Virus record (IMG/VR): IMGVR_UViG_3300035670_013265 | Span: 1-30,243 of that record | DNA from: a virus | DNA: 30,243 nucleotides | Strand: one strand, 5' to 3' | In this document: positions 21,641 to 29,100 of the stretch, one piece after another | How the letters are laid out: each line of letters begins with the position of its first letter | Position numbering within the stretch: position 1 is the first letter of the stretch | Notes under the pieces: model-generated | Databases searched by the model: none | What the model was told of the DNA's origin: nothing | The model's input: the letters and a program-made list of their open reading frames with translations, nothing else | Position numbers and translations under genes: made by a program

Positions 21641-22216
21641 ACCTTCTACAAAAAACTCATGGTCTCCTATTCTAGCTACACGACGAAGATTTTCTACAAA
21701 CCATTTGTTTTTGGTGTCGTATCTTTTGAAATACAAACTTCCTCTGGTTGGATCTATAGAGGAACGATTAGACACCATCGCAATGGTTTTTACTATGGTT
21801 GTTATTTGTGAATACTCTTCGGAATTCCTGTATGCGTAGTTGTTGTGACGATAACAGACCCAGGAATATTGGCAGACCTTTCCCTTTCTCTGGTATATTA
21901 TGTCGCATGCATTCTTGGGGAAGTCTTCACTTTCTTTGCGATTCAGCGCAACGTGTATGACAGCGACCCAACCGTTGACTCCTTCGCCAACAGCTTCCTT
22001 GTAGACCATGTCTGATACGCACTGGATTTCTTTTTCGCTCAGAGTTGATTTTGCTAACGATTCCCTGTTTGAATATAAAACAACAACAGGGAGTTTTTGC
22101 ACAGCGGGTTGTACTTCTGGATTTACTTCGCTATCTTGCGTGAATATTCTCAACGTGTTTGTTGCGCAATATGATAGCAGAAGAATCAGAAGGATTTGAA
22201 GCATTCTGATTTTCAT
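21638..22216 (-). CDS. SleB/CwlJ-like cell-wall hydrolase with lipobox
   Basis: The 192-residue protein begins with a hydrophobic leader ending in LLLSYC (C17), which fits a lipoprotein signal, so it may be anchored in the outer or inner membrane. Residues about 60-190 follow the Hydrolase_2 (SleB/CwlJ) family: VYKEAVGEGVNGWVAVIHVA with a catalytic-Glu candidate near E74, NRK, FP, CQYSW and GSLYF near the end. These enzymes are lytic transglycosylase-type peptidoglycan hydrolases and serve phages as endolysins or virion lysins. The late-gene neighbours fit. The ribosome site is weak (GAGATC); another ATG is available at residue 5. Confidence 0.82.
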   Translation of the reverse strand: MKIRMLQILLILLLSYCATNTLRIFTQDSEVNPEVQPAVQKLPVVVLYSNRESLAKSTLSEKEIQCVSDMVYKEAVGEGVNGWVAVIHVALNRKESEDFPKNACDIIYQRKGKVCQYSWVCYRHNNYAYRNSEEYSQITTIVKTIAMVSNRSSIDPTRGSLYFKRYDTKNKWFVENLRRVARIGDHEFFVEG

Positions 22217-22241
22217 GGCTAAATGATCTCATGTTATGAAT

Positions 22242-23000
22242 TTACCTTTTCAAGTAAGAGTATAGTTTCGATTCACCTCCACAGTAGTCGCCTTTGACAA
22301 AATTTGAAAGATAATGAGCGTTCAAAAAATGCCCATAATTATCGGATTCGTAAACTTTGGCTTGTCCTGCGCCATATGATAGCACACCTATTCTTGCAAC
22401 ATAATCATTTTTGTTGCCAAAATGTTCTGAATACAACTTTCCATCGAAATCAAAAAAGTCATGAGCACTTCCGAAAGTATAAACTGAAAGCTTGGAAGTG
22501 TCAACATTTTTCTTGTGTAAAATCTTCAGAGCGTTACCTAGAGTGATTCCACCCTGTGAGTATGCAATTATATGAACTTCTTCGCCGTTACGAAGAATAG
22601 GCTCCAGAATATTGACATACTTTTTAGCTGCAGCTTCTGCCTTATTCCATACTCTTCCAGCCATACATTCAATAAGGTCTACAACAATTGTATCTGTTGG
22701 ATTGTGTAAAGCCTCTACTTTCTTGCCAAAAAGCTCAGAGATGTAATCAGCTTGAAGTTTCCAGCCACTCTTGTCAGAGACAACACCATTACAGAAGAAC
22801 CAACGCTCTGGGTGGACGTTTTGTATGCCTACTGGATGAGGAACATCTTTTTCAAGCTTGATGAACTTATCCCAATTTCTATGTTCGTGGCGTTCATCGT
22901 TCGAATATGGGAGACAGAAAATAGGAATATATGGAATGTTAGGAATAGCAATAGAAAATTCTTGTATGATCTTTTTCAGGTCAGCATTCTTGTCCATCAT
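22242..23000 (-). CDS. Alpha/beta hydrolase, lipase-like (252 aa)
   Basis: The nucleophile elbow AYSQGG places S148; a predicted acid D199 (NKNDYVARIG) and His (H224 or H229 in YGHFLNAHY) follow in the order seen in class 3-type lipases. The N-terminal strand WFFCNGVVSDKSGW and the helix EAAAKKYVNILEPIL fit the fold. There is no signal peptide, so cytoplasmic action or release at lysis is expected. ATG at 23000 has AGAGGCG upstream. It is the second alpha/beta hydrolase in the window, and not related in sequence to the HSL-type one. The substrate is unknown. Confidence 0.75.
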   Translation of the reverse strand: MMDKNADLKKIIQEFSIAIPNIPYIPIFCLPYSNDERHEHRNWDKFIKLEKDVPHPVGIQNVHPERWFFCNGVVSDKSGWKLQADYISELFGKKVEALHNPTDTIVVDLIECMAGRVWNKAEAAAKKYVNILEPILRNGEEVHIIAYSQGGITLGNALKILHKKNVDTSKLSVYTFGSAHDFFDFDGKLYSEHFGNKNDYVARIGVLSYGAGQAKVYESDNYGHFLNAHYLSNFVKGDYCGGESKLYSYLKR

Positions 23001-23104
23001 AATAAATCGCCTCTTGGTAAAACTGCATAAAACTTGGTAGGCGTAACACTCAGATCGAATACGATACGCATTATTATATAGTTAGTATAAATTTTAACCT
23101 CTAC

Positions 23105-23347
23105 TCAAAACACATCTTCGTAGTATTTCAATGTCTTCTTCGGAATCAAATGGTTAGAAACCAACCATTCGGCTGCATGTCTTGATTGTTTAGATTTCAG
23201 AATTTGCACTAGATCAAAACACTTCAGATTGAGATTGACCATTCCAAAATATTCTGACACCAGCAATAATGTAACGACTGGAATCGCAAGCAAGAAAAAG
23301 AACCAATCATTTATCTGTGTTGTGAGATGATAGGAACTGGAAACCAT
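23105..23347 (-). CDS. Single-span membrane protein (80 aa)
   Basis: ATG at 23347 is chosen for AAGGAGAG just upstream; a longer frame has no ribosome site. The product has one transmembrane helix (about residues 14-36, WFFFLLAIPVVTLLLVSEYF) and a basic, soluble C-terminus. It starts one base after the stop of the 99-aa gene, so the two are coupled. No family is recognised. Confidence 0.7.
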   Translation of the reverse strand: MVSSSYHLTTQINDWFFFLLAIPVVTLLLVSEYFGMVNLNLKCFDLVQILKSKQSRHAAEWLVSNHLIPKKTLKYYEDVF

Positions 23348-23348
23348 T

Positions 23349-23648
23349 TTAACTCTCCTTTTGTGACGAGTTCTCATCAATTCGGCTCTGAATGACTTTC
23401 TCAAGCAGTGCCTTTTCGCATACTAAACTAACAATGGTGCTCACAATCGCCAAATGCTTCTCTGTAATTGTTTCACGCTCAGTTAGAATTCTGTTATATA
23501 CCTCTGTACATCTCTTTATGATAGCAGCCATTGCATGGTCTTCTAACGTAAAGGTTGTATTCAATACTGATGGAGGATCATCTCTCAGTATTCCAAAAAC
23601 ATTCTTCTCGAAAAATTCCAATTTATCTGGTGATATTGGGTTTAACAT
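23349..23648 (-). CDS. Hypothetical helical protein (99 aa)
   Basis: The product is helical (MAAIIKRCTEVYNRILTER and ALLEKVIQSRIDE) without membrane segment or known motif. It lies behind the promoter at 23714-23742, whose leader would be about 60 bases. Its last codons hold the ribosome site of the 80-aa membrane protein. Function unknown. Confidence 0.65.
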   Translation of the reverse strand: MLNPISPDKLEFFEKNVFGILRDDPPSVLNTTFTLEDHAMAAIIKRCTEVYNRILTERETITEKHLAIVSTIVSLVCEKALLEKVIQSRIDENSSQKES

Positions 23649-23713
23649 ATTTAGCTCTGTTACCTCTAAAATACTCTATATAAATTATATAGTACCTTAA
23701 CGACGACAGTCTA

Positions 23714-23742
23714 ATTTTACTGTAACTCAAAATAAAAGTAAA
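23714..23742 (-). promoter_or_regulatory. Sigma70-like promoter fused to a terminator
   Basis: On the minus strand TTTACT (23742-23737) and TAAAAT (23719-23714) are 17 bp apart. The -35 overlaps the descending arm of the terminator at 23740-23760, so transcription stops and restarts within about 40 bp. It would drive the 99-aa and 80-aa genes. Confidence 0.6.
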
Positions 23743-23760
23743 GGGGTTCTAGACCCCTTT
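23740..23760 (-). terminator. Terminator after the 126-aa membrane gene
   Basis: AAAGGGGT and its complement (23760-23753 and 23747-23740) with a five-base loop, followed on the minus strand by ACTTTTATTTT. It starts directly after the stop codon of the upstream gene. Confidence 0.75.
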
Positions 23761-24141
23761 TCAATGTTGTTCAGCAGAGTCTTTCGCCCACTTCGAATCA
23801 GCAAAAGTCTGGCTTCCAATGAAGAATCCGACGATGGAAGTCAGAGAGAACACACAAGTTTCAATCAATGGTCTGATCGAGTTGAATCTCTCCAAGTCAA
23901 AAGACTTCCAGAAATACATCACGAAGCATCCGATCAATACCCCTAGTATTCCAGCTAGAGAAAACCAAGCCATCTTTTTTCTTGTAGATAGCTTTTTGTT
24001 TTCCATGTCATATTCGGCTTCGGCTTGAGTGTTAATGCCGTCTGTCAAGTCGAATCTTTGGTTATCAACAGAACCAGTGGAGACATCTCCAGTGCTGACG
24101 TTGATGTTGATATCTGGTTTGTTATTATCGTTCATAGGCAT
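23761..24141 (-). CDS. Two-span membrane protein, holin candidate (126 aa)
   Basis: ATG at 24141 has GAGG nine bases upstream; an in-frame TTG two codons earlier is less likely. The N-terminal half (about 1-50) is acidic and polar, followed by two transmembrane segments (about 58-78 and 91-112) and a short charged tail. Two to three spans and this size fit phage holins, and the SleB-like hydrolase is nearby, but no family hit can be claimed. The terminator follows its stop at once. Confidence 0.65.
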   Translation of the reverse strand: MPMNDNNKPDININVSTGDVSTGSVDNQRFDLTDGINTQAEAEYDMENKKLSTRKKMAWFSLAGILGVLIGCFVMYFWKSFDLERFNSIRPLIETCVFSLTSIVGFFIGSQTFADSKWAKDSAEQH

Positions 24142-24157
24142 TGCCAATTACCTCAGC

Positions 24158-24165
24158 TATAAATA
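24158..24165 (+). promoter_or_regulatory. Late promoter TATAAATA for the pilin gene
   Basis: An exact T4-late-type motif on the plus strand, 63 bases before the pilin ATG, in the divergent intergenic region 24142-24227. Confidence 0.5.
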
Positions 24166-24227
24166 GTAAATATTAACGAAAGCTAGTGACTGCACTTTAC
24201 CCCTCTATTTATTCAAAAGTGCTATTT

Positions 24228-24671
24228 ATGAGAAAACAAGAAGTTGGGTTTACTCTCATAGAGATGGTATTTGTCATTGTAATAGTTTCTGTCTTGTCTG
24301 CCGTTGCCATCCCAAAATTTTCAGACACCTCTGGGGCTGCCAGGAAAGCAGTTCTACATAACACAGCATCTACAATTAGGGCTTCGGCTCATTATGTTCG
24401 TGGATTGTATCTGATGAAGCGCGAAAAGAATGGGTATGTTGATCTTCTTGGAGAAGAAGTTGCAGTGATAAGAGGATACCCAGTCCCTAGCGGAATCATA
24501 TATGCAGCTGGTGTAGAAGAATTTGAATTTTATGTCAACGAGGAATACGCAAGAATTTATGTTCCAGGAACAGTAGACATAGAAAACTGTAGCATAGTCT
24601 ATCGTTCTCCAAAGACCGACGGTTTTTTAACGATTCCACCCGTCGTTGAAATAGCAGATGTAGGATGTTGA
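24228..24671 (+). CDS. MSHA-type IV prepilin (147 aa)
   Basis: ATG at 24228 gives the leader MRKQEVG followed by FTLIEMVFVIVIV: Gly at -1, Phe at +1 and Glu at +5, the site cut and N-methylated by prepilin peptidase. The rest follows MshA-type pilins: AIPKF, AARKAVL, a central GYP, and a C-terminal disulfide-type pair C121 (in NCSIVY) and C147, the last residue. Length is normal for a minor or major type IVa pilin. An earlier in-frame ATG at 24186 would add an unlikely leader. No assembly genes are present, so it would rely on host PilD/MshE-type machinery. A role in receptor masking or host adhesion is inference. Confidence 0.88.
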   Translation: MRKQEVGFTLIEMVFVIVIVSVLSAVAIPKFSDTSGAARKAVLHNTASTIRASAHYVRGLYLMKREKNGYVDLLGEEVAVIRGYPVPSGIIYAAGVEEFEFYVNEEYARIYVPGTVDIENCSIVYRSPKTDGFLTIPPVVEIADVGC

Positions 24672-24689
24672 AAAAAATTACAAAATTAT

Positions 24690-24718
24690 TTTACTTTTGT
24701 ACCAAAAACACATAGAAT
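24690..24718 (+). promoter_or_regulatory. Sigma70-like promoter for the repeat-helix gene
   Basis: TTTACT (24690-24695), 17 bp, TAGAAT (24713-24718) on the plus strand, about 90 bases before the ATG at 24809. Confidence 0.6.
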
Positions 24719-24730
24719 AATCGCACACAG

Positions 24731-24768
24731 TTACTAAATAGTAATTGTGGATTAAACGTAAGTCCACA
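24731..24768 (+). promoter_or_regulatory. TTACTAAATAGTAA palindrome and leader hairpin
   Basis: The palindrome 24731-24744 contains CTAAATA (24734-24740), possibly a second, late promoter. It is followed by a hairpin TGTGGA (24746-24751) / TCCACA (24763-24768) that would lie in the 5' leader. A like palindrome lies after the gene at 25215-25228. Confidence 0.35.
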
Positions 24769-24808
24769 GAAACACCAAACTATAGTTTATCATCGAGAGG
24801 TAATCACC

Positions 24809-25216
24809 ATGTCTAAAGTAAAGCAAATCCAAACCAAAATCGACGACGCTCAAGCCAACGTTGCTGAGACCATTGACAGCGCTCAAGCCAAGTTCCAAGA
24901 GGCTATCGACAGCGCCCAAGCCAAGGTTGAATCTATCAAGGCTAAAGTTGATCAAGTAGAAGACAAAGTTGAAGCCAAAGTTGACGGCATCGTAGGTAAG
25001 ATCCAATATGGTATTGACTGGGTCAAGGCTGCTGTTGAGACTTCTGGTCTAACTCCTTCTAACCTTATCGATATCGCCAAAATCGTTATCGGTCGCGAAA
25101 CTGTTGCTCAACCCATCGTTCTTCCTTTCATCAAGAGCCTTGTAGTTGTTCAAATTTCTGAAAAGCCTAAGACTGCAGTTCTAAAGTCTGTTGTTGAATC
25201 CGCTATCGACGCCTGA
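24809..25216 (+). CDS. Repeat-rich amphipathic helical protein (135 aa)
   Basis: Residues about 5-60 carry imperfect 11-residue units (IDDAQANVAET, IDSAQAKFQEA, IDSAQAKVESI) followed by KVDQVEDKVEAKVDG: a long amphipathic helix as in LEA- or apolipoprotein-like proteins. The C-terminal half (about 65-135) is helical with a hydrophobic stretch (IVLPFIKSLVVVQI). No signal peptide is present. ATG has GAGAGG upstream, and the gene has two promoter motifs, a long leader and a strong UUCG terminator, so high expression is likely. Its role, perhaps in the virion or as a DNA/membrane-coating protein, is unknown. Confidence 0.75.
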   Translation: MSKVKQIQTKIDDAQANVAETIDSAQAKFQEAIDSAQAKVESIKAKVDQVEDKVEAKVDGIVGKIQYGIDWVKAAVETSGLTPSNLIDIAKIVIGRETVAQPIVLPFIKSLVVVQISEKPKTAVLKSVVESAIDA

Positions 25217-25235
25217 ACTAAATAGTTCAAGAGGC

Positions 25236-25259
25236 AAAGGGGAGCTTCGGCTCCCCTTT
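25236..25259 (+). terminator. Strong rho-independent terminator with TTCG loop
   Basis: AAAGGGGAGC (25236-25245), TTCG, GCTCCCCTTT (25250-25259), then TTT. It ends the transcript of the repeat-rich helical gene. Confidence 0.92.
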
Positions 25260-25286
25260 TTTATTCCCGAAAAAGAGGTTATCGCA

Positions 25287-26192
25287 ATGATTTTCAATGA
25301 TGTTATCAAATTTATCACCCGCACAGTCTATGACAAAGTAATCACCAAAACAGACAAAATCGTCTCTGAACTAGAAGGCAGAGCGAACAGAATGTTTGCA
25401 ACCAAAAAGGAGTTGTCTGATAAAATAGGAGAAGTAGCAGATATGCAAGAAAAGAACAAAAAATTCATGCTCGATGAACTTTCTACAAAGGCGACAGTAG
25501 AATCTCTAGTTGGTCTTGCTAACATGTTCAACGAAAGACTCAACAATGTTTATGTCGGAATCGCTTCTACCAATCAAAAAATCGCTTCTGATGTCAACAA
25601 CGTAAAAGAAGAAATCGGAAAATTGGTAACTGATAGCATCTCCACAGTCACAGAACAAATTATCAAAACCTCACAAGAAACCGAAATGCTCAAGACTGTT
25701 GTTTCGACTATTGTGCCACAAGTTGTAAACAGCTTTGACTCAAATAATCTTGCTCAAATGATCGAGGCTATTGTTGCTTCGGAAATTGAAAAACTCAACG
25801 CAACAACACCAGATTCTCCTTCTGATGTCATGGAACAAACGGAGGAATTCTATGGGAATTTTCGTTTCAACAACCCCATTGAAGACAAAACTGGATTTCA
25901 GTTTGTAAGCGATGGTTATAGCTTTGATATTGGATACAGAGTATTGAGTGGGGATCTTGCTGTTAAGAACTGGTTGCCGTCGTACAGCTACAACAACAAT
26001 TTTATCAACGCTTCGTTCACTGGCGCTGGTGTCCTTGAATTCGTAATCAACATATTCAAAGACAATAACATAACCGCTGTAACAGAAATTTACTCTGGAA
26101 CTATCGGTTCTTCGCTTGTTAGTTCTAGTCAAATGGAATACGTGGTAGACAATAATTGGTTAGACGTCGATGTAAGAAGTTTTTCTGATTAA
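25287..26192 (+). CDS. Coiled-coil fibre-like protein (301 aa)
   Basis: ATG at 25287 has AGAGG eight bases upstream; a longer frame from 25191 would cross the terminator. An N-terminal hydrophobic/amphipathic segment (MIFNDVIKFITRTVYDKVI) resembles the starts of the proteins at 12502, 12905 and 13417. A long coiled coil (about 20-205) follows, then a short C-terminal beta-domain (about 215-301). It fits a trimeric tail fibre or whisker with a small tip domain. The gene is on the plus strand, unlike most of the fibre genes. A terminator follows directly. Confidence 0.75.
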   Translation: MIFNDVIKFITRTVYDKVITKTDKIVSELEGRANRMFATKKELSDKIGEVADMQEKNKKFMLDELSTKATVESLVGLANMFNERLNNVYVGIASTNQKIASDVNNVKEEIGKLVTDSISTVTEQIIKTSQETEMLKTVVSTIVPQVVNSFDSNNLAQMIEAIVASEIEKLNATTPDSPSDVMEQTEEFYGNFRFNNPIEDKTGFQFVSDGYSFDIGYRVLSGDLAVKNWLPSYSYNNNFINASFTGAGVLEFVINIFKDNNITAVTEIYSGTIGSSLVSSSQMEYVVDNNWLDVDVRSFSD

Positions 26193-26200
26193 ACAAAAAG

Positions 26201-26219
26201 GGGGCTTTCGCCCCTTTTT
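26201..26219. terminator. Terminator between convergent genes
   Basis: GGGGC (26201-26205), loop TTTC, GCCCC (26210-26214), flanked by A-runs and T-runs, so it can act in both directions. It separates the fibre-like gene from the nucleotide-metabolism run. Confidence 0.85.
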
Positions 26220-26686
26220 CATGCCTCAGATCTTTCCCATCCACTAGAAGGGTCTTCTCGAAGAGTCATTCCAATCTCGTTGACCCTACGAAGAAACTCT
26301 CCTGCTTGGCAGTATCTGTCTACAATGTCTTTTAAGTCTGGCGGGCTATAGTCTGGACCTTTCATCACTTTTCCATCTGAACGATAGATCGGTTTCCCGT
26401 CTGGTCCAAGTTTTGACATATTCGAACGATGGACTTCCTCAAACAGTTTATCGCCTGGAAGACCAAGAGCAGCCAACGCACCATAAGTCACATAGAGAAT
26501 GTCTGCTAGAGCGTCTGCCATCCCCACCAGATCGTTTTCTTTGATAGCCTCGTCAAACTCCTCAAGTTCCTCTCGGATCAGCTCATAACGCAATGCAAGG
26601 GTTTCCTGGGAAGGAATCTCTGGATAGTCTGGAGCGTTTTGTCCAAACGCTTTCATGAATTCTCTGACTCGTTGTAAATTGCTCAA
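26219..26686 (-). CDS. MazG-like dNTP pyrophosphohydrolase (155 aa)
   Basis: Helices with EELEEFDEAI (E-E-x-x-E) and ADALADILYV (D-x-x-D) form the all-alpha NTP pyrophosphohydrolase site, and the segment NMSKLGPDGKPIYRSDGKV is typical of the phage/PRA-PH-like branch that follows it. It would hydrolyse NTPs or dNTPs to monophosphates. TTG at 26686, one base after the stop of the kinase and six bases after GGAG, is the most likely start; a TTG at 26704 is the alternative. It forms the end of the dNMP kinase and dCMP deaminase run. Confidence 0.82.
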   Translation of the reverse strand: MSNLQRVREFMKAFGQNAPDYPEIPSQETLALRYELIREELEEFDEAIKENDLVGMADALADILYVTYGALAALGLPGDKLFEEVHRSNMSKLGPDGKPIYRSDGKVMKGPDYSPPDLKDIVDRYCQAGEFLRRVNEIGMTLREDPSSGWERSEA

Positions 26687-26687
26687 G

Positions 26688-27245
26688 TTATTCTCCGCTT
26701 GCAATCGAATATTTGAATTTAATATGTTCTTCTACGATGTTGATGATTTTGCTATGATATTCTTGCAAAGAACCATCATTGACAACTTCGTACGAAACAT
26801 ACTTATCATCTATGCCAGCTTCTGATGAATGGCTGGACTCGGCAATTTTGATTCCAGGGCGATTCACTCGAATGATGAATCCACCGTTGTTGACAATAGC
26901 AAGTGCTTCGTTGTCAAACCGAAGATCAGAAATTACTGCGTGTTGCATCTTGAGTGCTTTGTTGATGCAAATATCAACCCAAAGACTGTCAGAAAGCATC
27001 TTGCGACCCCACTCTGTTCCAAGGGTCTGCATCGCGAATCTCGGCGTTTTCCCACCAAGTAGGGGATGAGGATTCTCTTTGATGAGATCGAGTTCCTCCA
27101 GCCCAGATAGACCTAGGATGGATATCATAAATTGCCTCATCGGAGCGGCGAATGAGTATTCAACAAAATCATAATTTGAATAAATCAACGCTTTCGCAGC
27201 TTCGTTTTTTCCTGCTCGGGCTGGACCTGCTATTCCGACAAGCAT
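26688..27245 (-). CDS. Deoxynucleoside monophosphate kinase (T4 gp1-like)
   Basis: The P-loop is GPARAGKNE (residues 7-15), the same unusual form as in T4 dNMP kinase, followed by FAAPMRQFM and, further on, TLGTEWGRKML and ISDLRFDNE (near 106-114), all typical of that family. It phosphorylates dGMP, dTMP or a modified dCMP with ATP. Length (185) is close to normal. ATG at 27245 overlaps the deaminase gene by 16 bases, and AGGA lies seven bases upstream. If the phage modifies its cytosines before or after synthesis, this kinase would have to accept that base. Confidence 0.88.
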   Translation of the reverse strand: MLVGIAGPARAGKNEAAKALIYSNYDFVEYSFAAPMRQFMISILGLSGLEELDLIKENPHPLLGGKTPRFAMQTLGTEWGRKMLSDSLWVDICINKALKMQHAVISDLRFDNEALAIVNNGGFIIRVNRPGIKIAESSHSSEAGIDDKYVSYEVVNDGSLQEYHSKIINIVEEHIKFKYSIASGE

Positions 27246-27688
27246 AACTGTTCCTCATATTTTGATGGCATTTTGACTACAATGACTTTGTTTCTAAGAA
27301 GGAAACTAACACCGTCCATTATACGGTATTCCTGCTCAAAAAACAATTCTTTTATTCCAGCTTGTACGATCATCTTTGCGCACTGCATACACGGAGCGTG
27401 TGTCACGAACATCGTCGAGCCGGAAATTGATTCGTTGCAGGTCGCCATCTGAATGATTGCGTTTTGTTCTGCATGCAGGACTTCGTCTTTTGTCGATGTA
27501 GTTCCATCTTCGTGGTGATGTTCGCAGCAGTTATCACAACCACGTGGAGTTCCATTGTACGAGAGAGCAAGAGGGCGATCGTCTTTGACAACGACGCACC
27601 CAACTTTCAATCTAGTGGCGTAAGATTGTCTAGAAGCCTCCCACGCCATGTTCATAAACATTCGACGATATTTTGGAGAACAACTCAT
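27230..27688 (-). CDS. dCMP deaminase
   Basis: The 152-residue protein has the zinc site of the cytidine-deaminase fold: HAE (H72, E74) and APCMQC (C100, C103), and the dCMP-type insertion with the CDNCCEHHH segment (51-59) that binds a second zinc in ComEB/T4 CD enzymes. It converts dCMP to dUMP, the substrate of ThyX. ATG at 27688 is preceded by AAAGGAT. It is followed by the overlapping dNMP kinase. Confidence 0.93.
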   Translation of the reverse strand: MSCSPKYRRMFMNMAWEASRQSYATRLKVGCVVVKDDRPLALSYNGTPRGCDNCCEHHHEDGTTSTKDEVLHAEQNAIIQMATCNESISGSTMFVTHAPCMQCAKMIVQAGIKELFFEQEYRIMDGVSFLLRNKVIVVKMPSKYEEQLCLSE

Positions 27689-27876
27689 ATCTTAATAGAT
27701 CCTTTGTATGCGCAATAAACAATTCCAACAAACGCAACAGTTCCTGCAACTGGCAAAATAACAGTACAGAAAAATACGTTCCTACAAACTGTCTGGGACA
27801 GACTTGTCTTCTCTGATCTGATCGAATCTTGGAAGAAACAATGATCTAGTACCGTCTTCCGCAGTGATGATTTCAT
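27685..27876 (-). CDS. Small membrane protein overlapping the ligase end (63 aa)
   Basis: A 63-codon frame from ATG at 27876, with GGTGG six bases upstream, overlaps the ligase 3' end by 95 bases in another frame. Its C-terminal half is a transmembrane helix (FFCTVILPVAGTVAFVGIVY) with a basic tail. The stop lies just before the deaminase start. The non-overlapping part holds the membrane helix, so a shorter protein from an unmarked start is also possible. Supported by the many like small genes in the window. Confidence 0.4.
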   Translation of the reverse strand: MKSSLRKTVLDHCFFQDSIRSEKTSLSQTVCRNVFFCTVILPVAGTVAFVGIVYCAYKGSIKI

Positions 27877-29095
27877 TATAGACCACCGAGATAATTTTAC
27901 CTATAATGTTCTTGGCAGTAATCGTCTCTCGTTCTTCGTCGGAGAATCCTGATCCTACAGATACACGAACAGGATTATTGCCACCGCTTTCGCACACGAG
28001 AGCACCAAGTTTTCCTTTGTACTTTCCAGTTCCTTCAACCCAATCGACAACAACAAGTGCATTTTCTATCTCTTCCTTCATTTTGCATAGATCTGGTGAA
28101 CGCTTGTCTTCCCAGATGCCTTTGGTGTTCTTGATAATCAGACCTTCTTTGCCCTGAGCGACAACGTCCGAGTATATCTGTTTCGCTTTGTCCCAAGAAT
28201 CAATCTTCCAGGAGCGAACGGGAAATACTCGACTAACTGCAAACGAAGCCAACTCAAAAGCGTTTTCGTAACTCTGCTTGCGCTTGTCGTATGAAACAGA
28301 GCAAGATCCTTTCTCGAAGTCCTTGACTGGAATTGCATCCCAGACGCAGATCACGAACAGGTTCTTTTCTTTCTCAGAAACAGTTCCCTTGATTGCCTTG
28401 TTGCAAATTCCGTTTCCGACTTTCCTTGACATTGGAGCGTCTGTTGCATTGTCCCATACAAGAAGTTCGCCGTCAAGAACAACAGATCCATCAAAGTAGG
28501 AAGCGATAGTCAATACTTGACTGTCAAGAACATCGGAATTGCAATCAACGGTCTTTCCGTTGCGGGATTTATACGTCACTGCTCCGTTCTTAACAATAGC
28601 GTTGATTCGCATTCCGTCGCACTTCTCTTGTGCGTATGCGGGAAACTTAACTTTTGCTCTCGCTTTAGGATCATCCGAAGAAGCGAGCAAGCAAGGATAA
28701 GTTGGAACAAGACCTTTCCAAATCTTGTTGATAGTAGCCTCAGATACACCGCAGCGAAGGTCACGCTGAATAATTCTTGCAAGAACATCACGATCCTTAA
28801 AACTTAACTCACCAAGAATGCGAGCGAGTCTATTAATTGCTTGATTGCCTGTAACAGTTCTGTTAACGATGTCATCTAGTTTATCCAGTGCGTGGTGTAG
28901 GGAAATCTTAATGAAATACTCTTGCTTGACTTCTGGAATCTTCTTGATCCAGAAATTCAGATGAGGGTCGTATGCTGTCCGAAGAACTCGCATCAGAAGC
29001 GTGTTGCCTTTCTGGGATTCTAGGATCGCTTCCTTTTCCTTGCGAGAGTTCGTTGCCGCAAGTTGTTCCAGTACGTCGTATATAATGTCGTTCAT
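27782..29095 (-). CDS. ATP-dependent DNA ligase (T4 gp30-like)
   Basis: The nucleotidyltransferase motifs are in order: KCDG (K158 is the adenylated lysine) with R163 nearby, VLDGELLVW (motif III, Asp-Gly-Glu), EGLIIKN (motif IV), and CKMK (motif V), then an OB-fold C-terminal region with VDWVEGTGKYKGKLGAL. An N-terminal helical domain (1-145) precedes the catalytic core, as in T4 ligase. It seals nicks during replication and repair. Length is near normal (437). ATG at 29095 has a weak ribosome site, directly after the 33-aa gene. Confidence 0.95.
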   Translation of the reverse strand: MNDIIYDVLEQLAATNSRKEKEAILESQKGNTLLMRVLRTAYDPHLNFWIKKIPEVKQEYFIKISLHHALDKLDDIVNRTVTGNQAINRLARILGELSFKDRDVLARIIQRDLRCGVSEATINKIWKGLVPTYPCLLASSDDPKARAKVKFPAYAQEKCDGMRINAIVKNGAVTYKSRNGKTVDCNSDVLDSQVLTIASYFDGSVVLDGELLVWDNATDAPMSRKVGNGICNKAIKGTVSEKEKNLFVICVWDAIPVKDFEKGSCSVSYDKRKQSYENAFELASFAVSRVFPVRSWKIDSWDKAKQIYSDVVAQGKEGLIIKNTKGIWEDKRSPDLCKMKEEIENALVVVDWVEGTGKYKGKLGALVCESGGNNPVRVSVGSGFSDEERETITAKNIIGKIISVVYNEIITAEDGTRSLFLPRFDQIREDKSVPDSL

Positions 29096-29100
29096 ATTGA

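Noticed and set aside
25191-25286. A longer N-terminus for the 301-aa fibre-like protein
   Set aside because: It would run through the upstream gene end and the strong TTCG terminator; the ATG at 25287 has a good ribosome site and restores the common N-terminal pattern.
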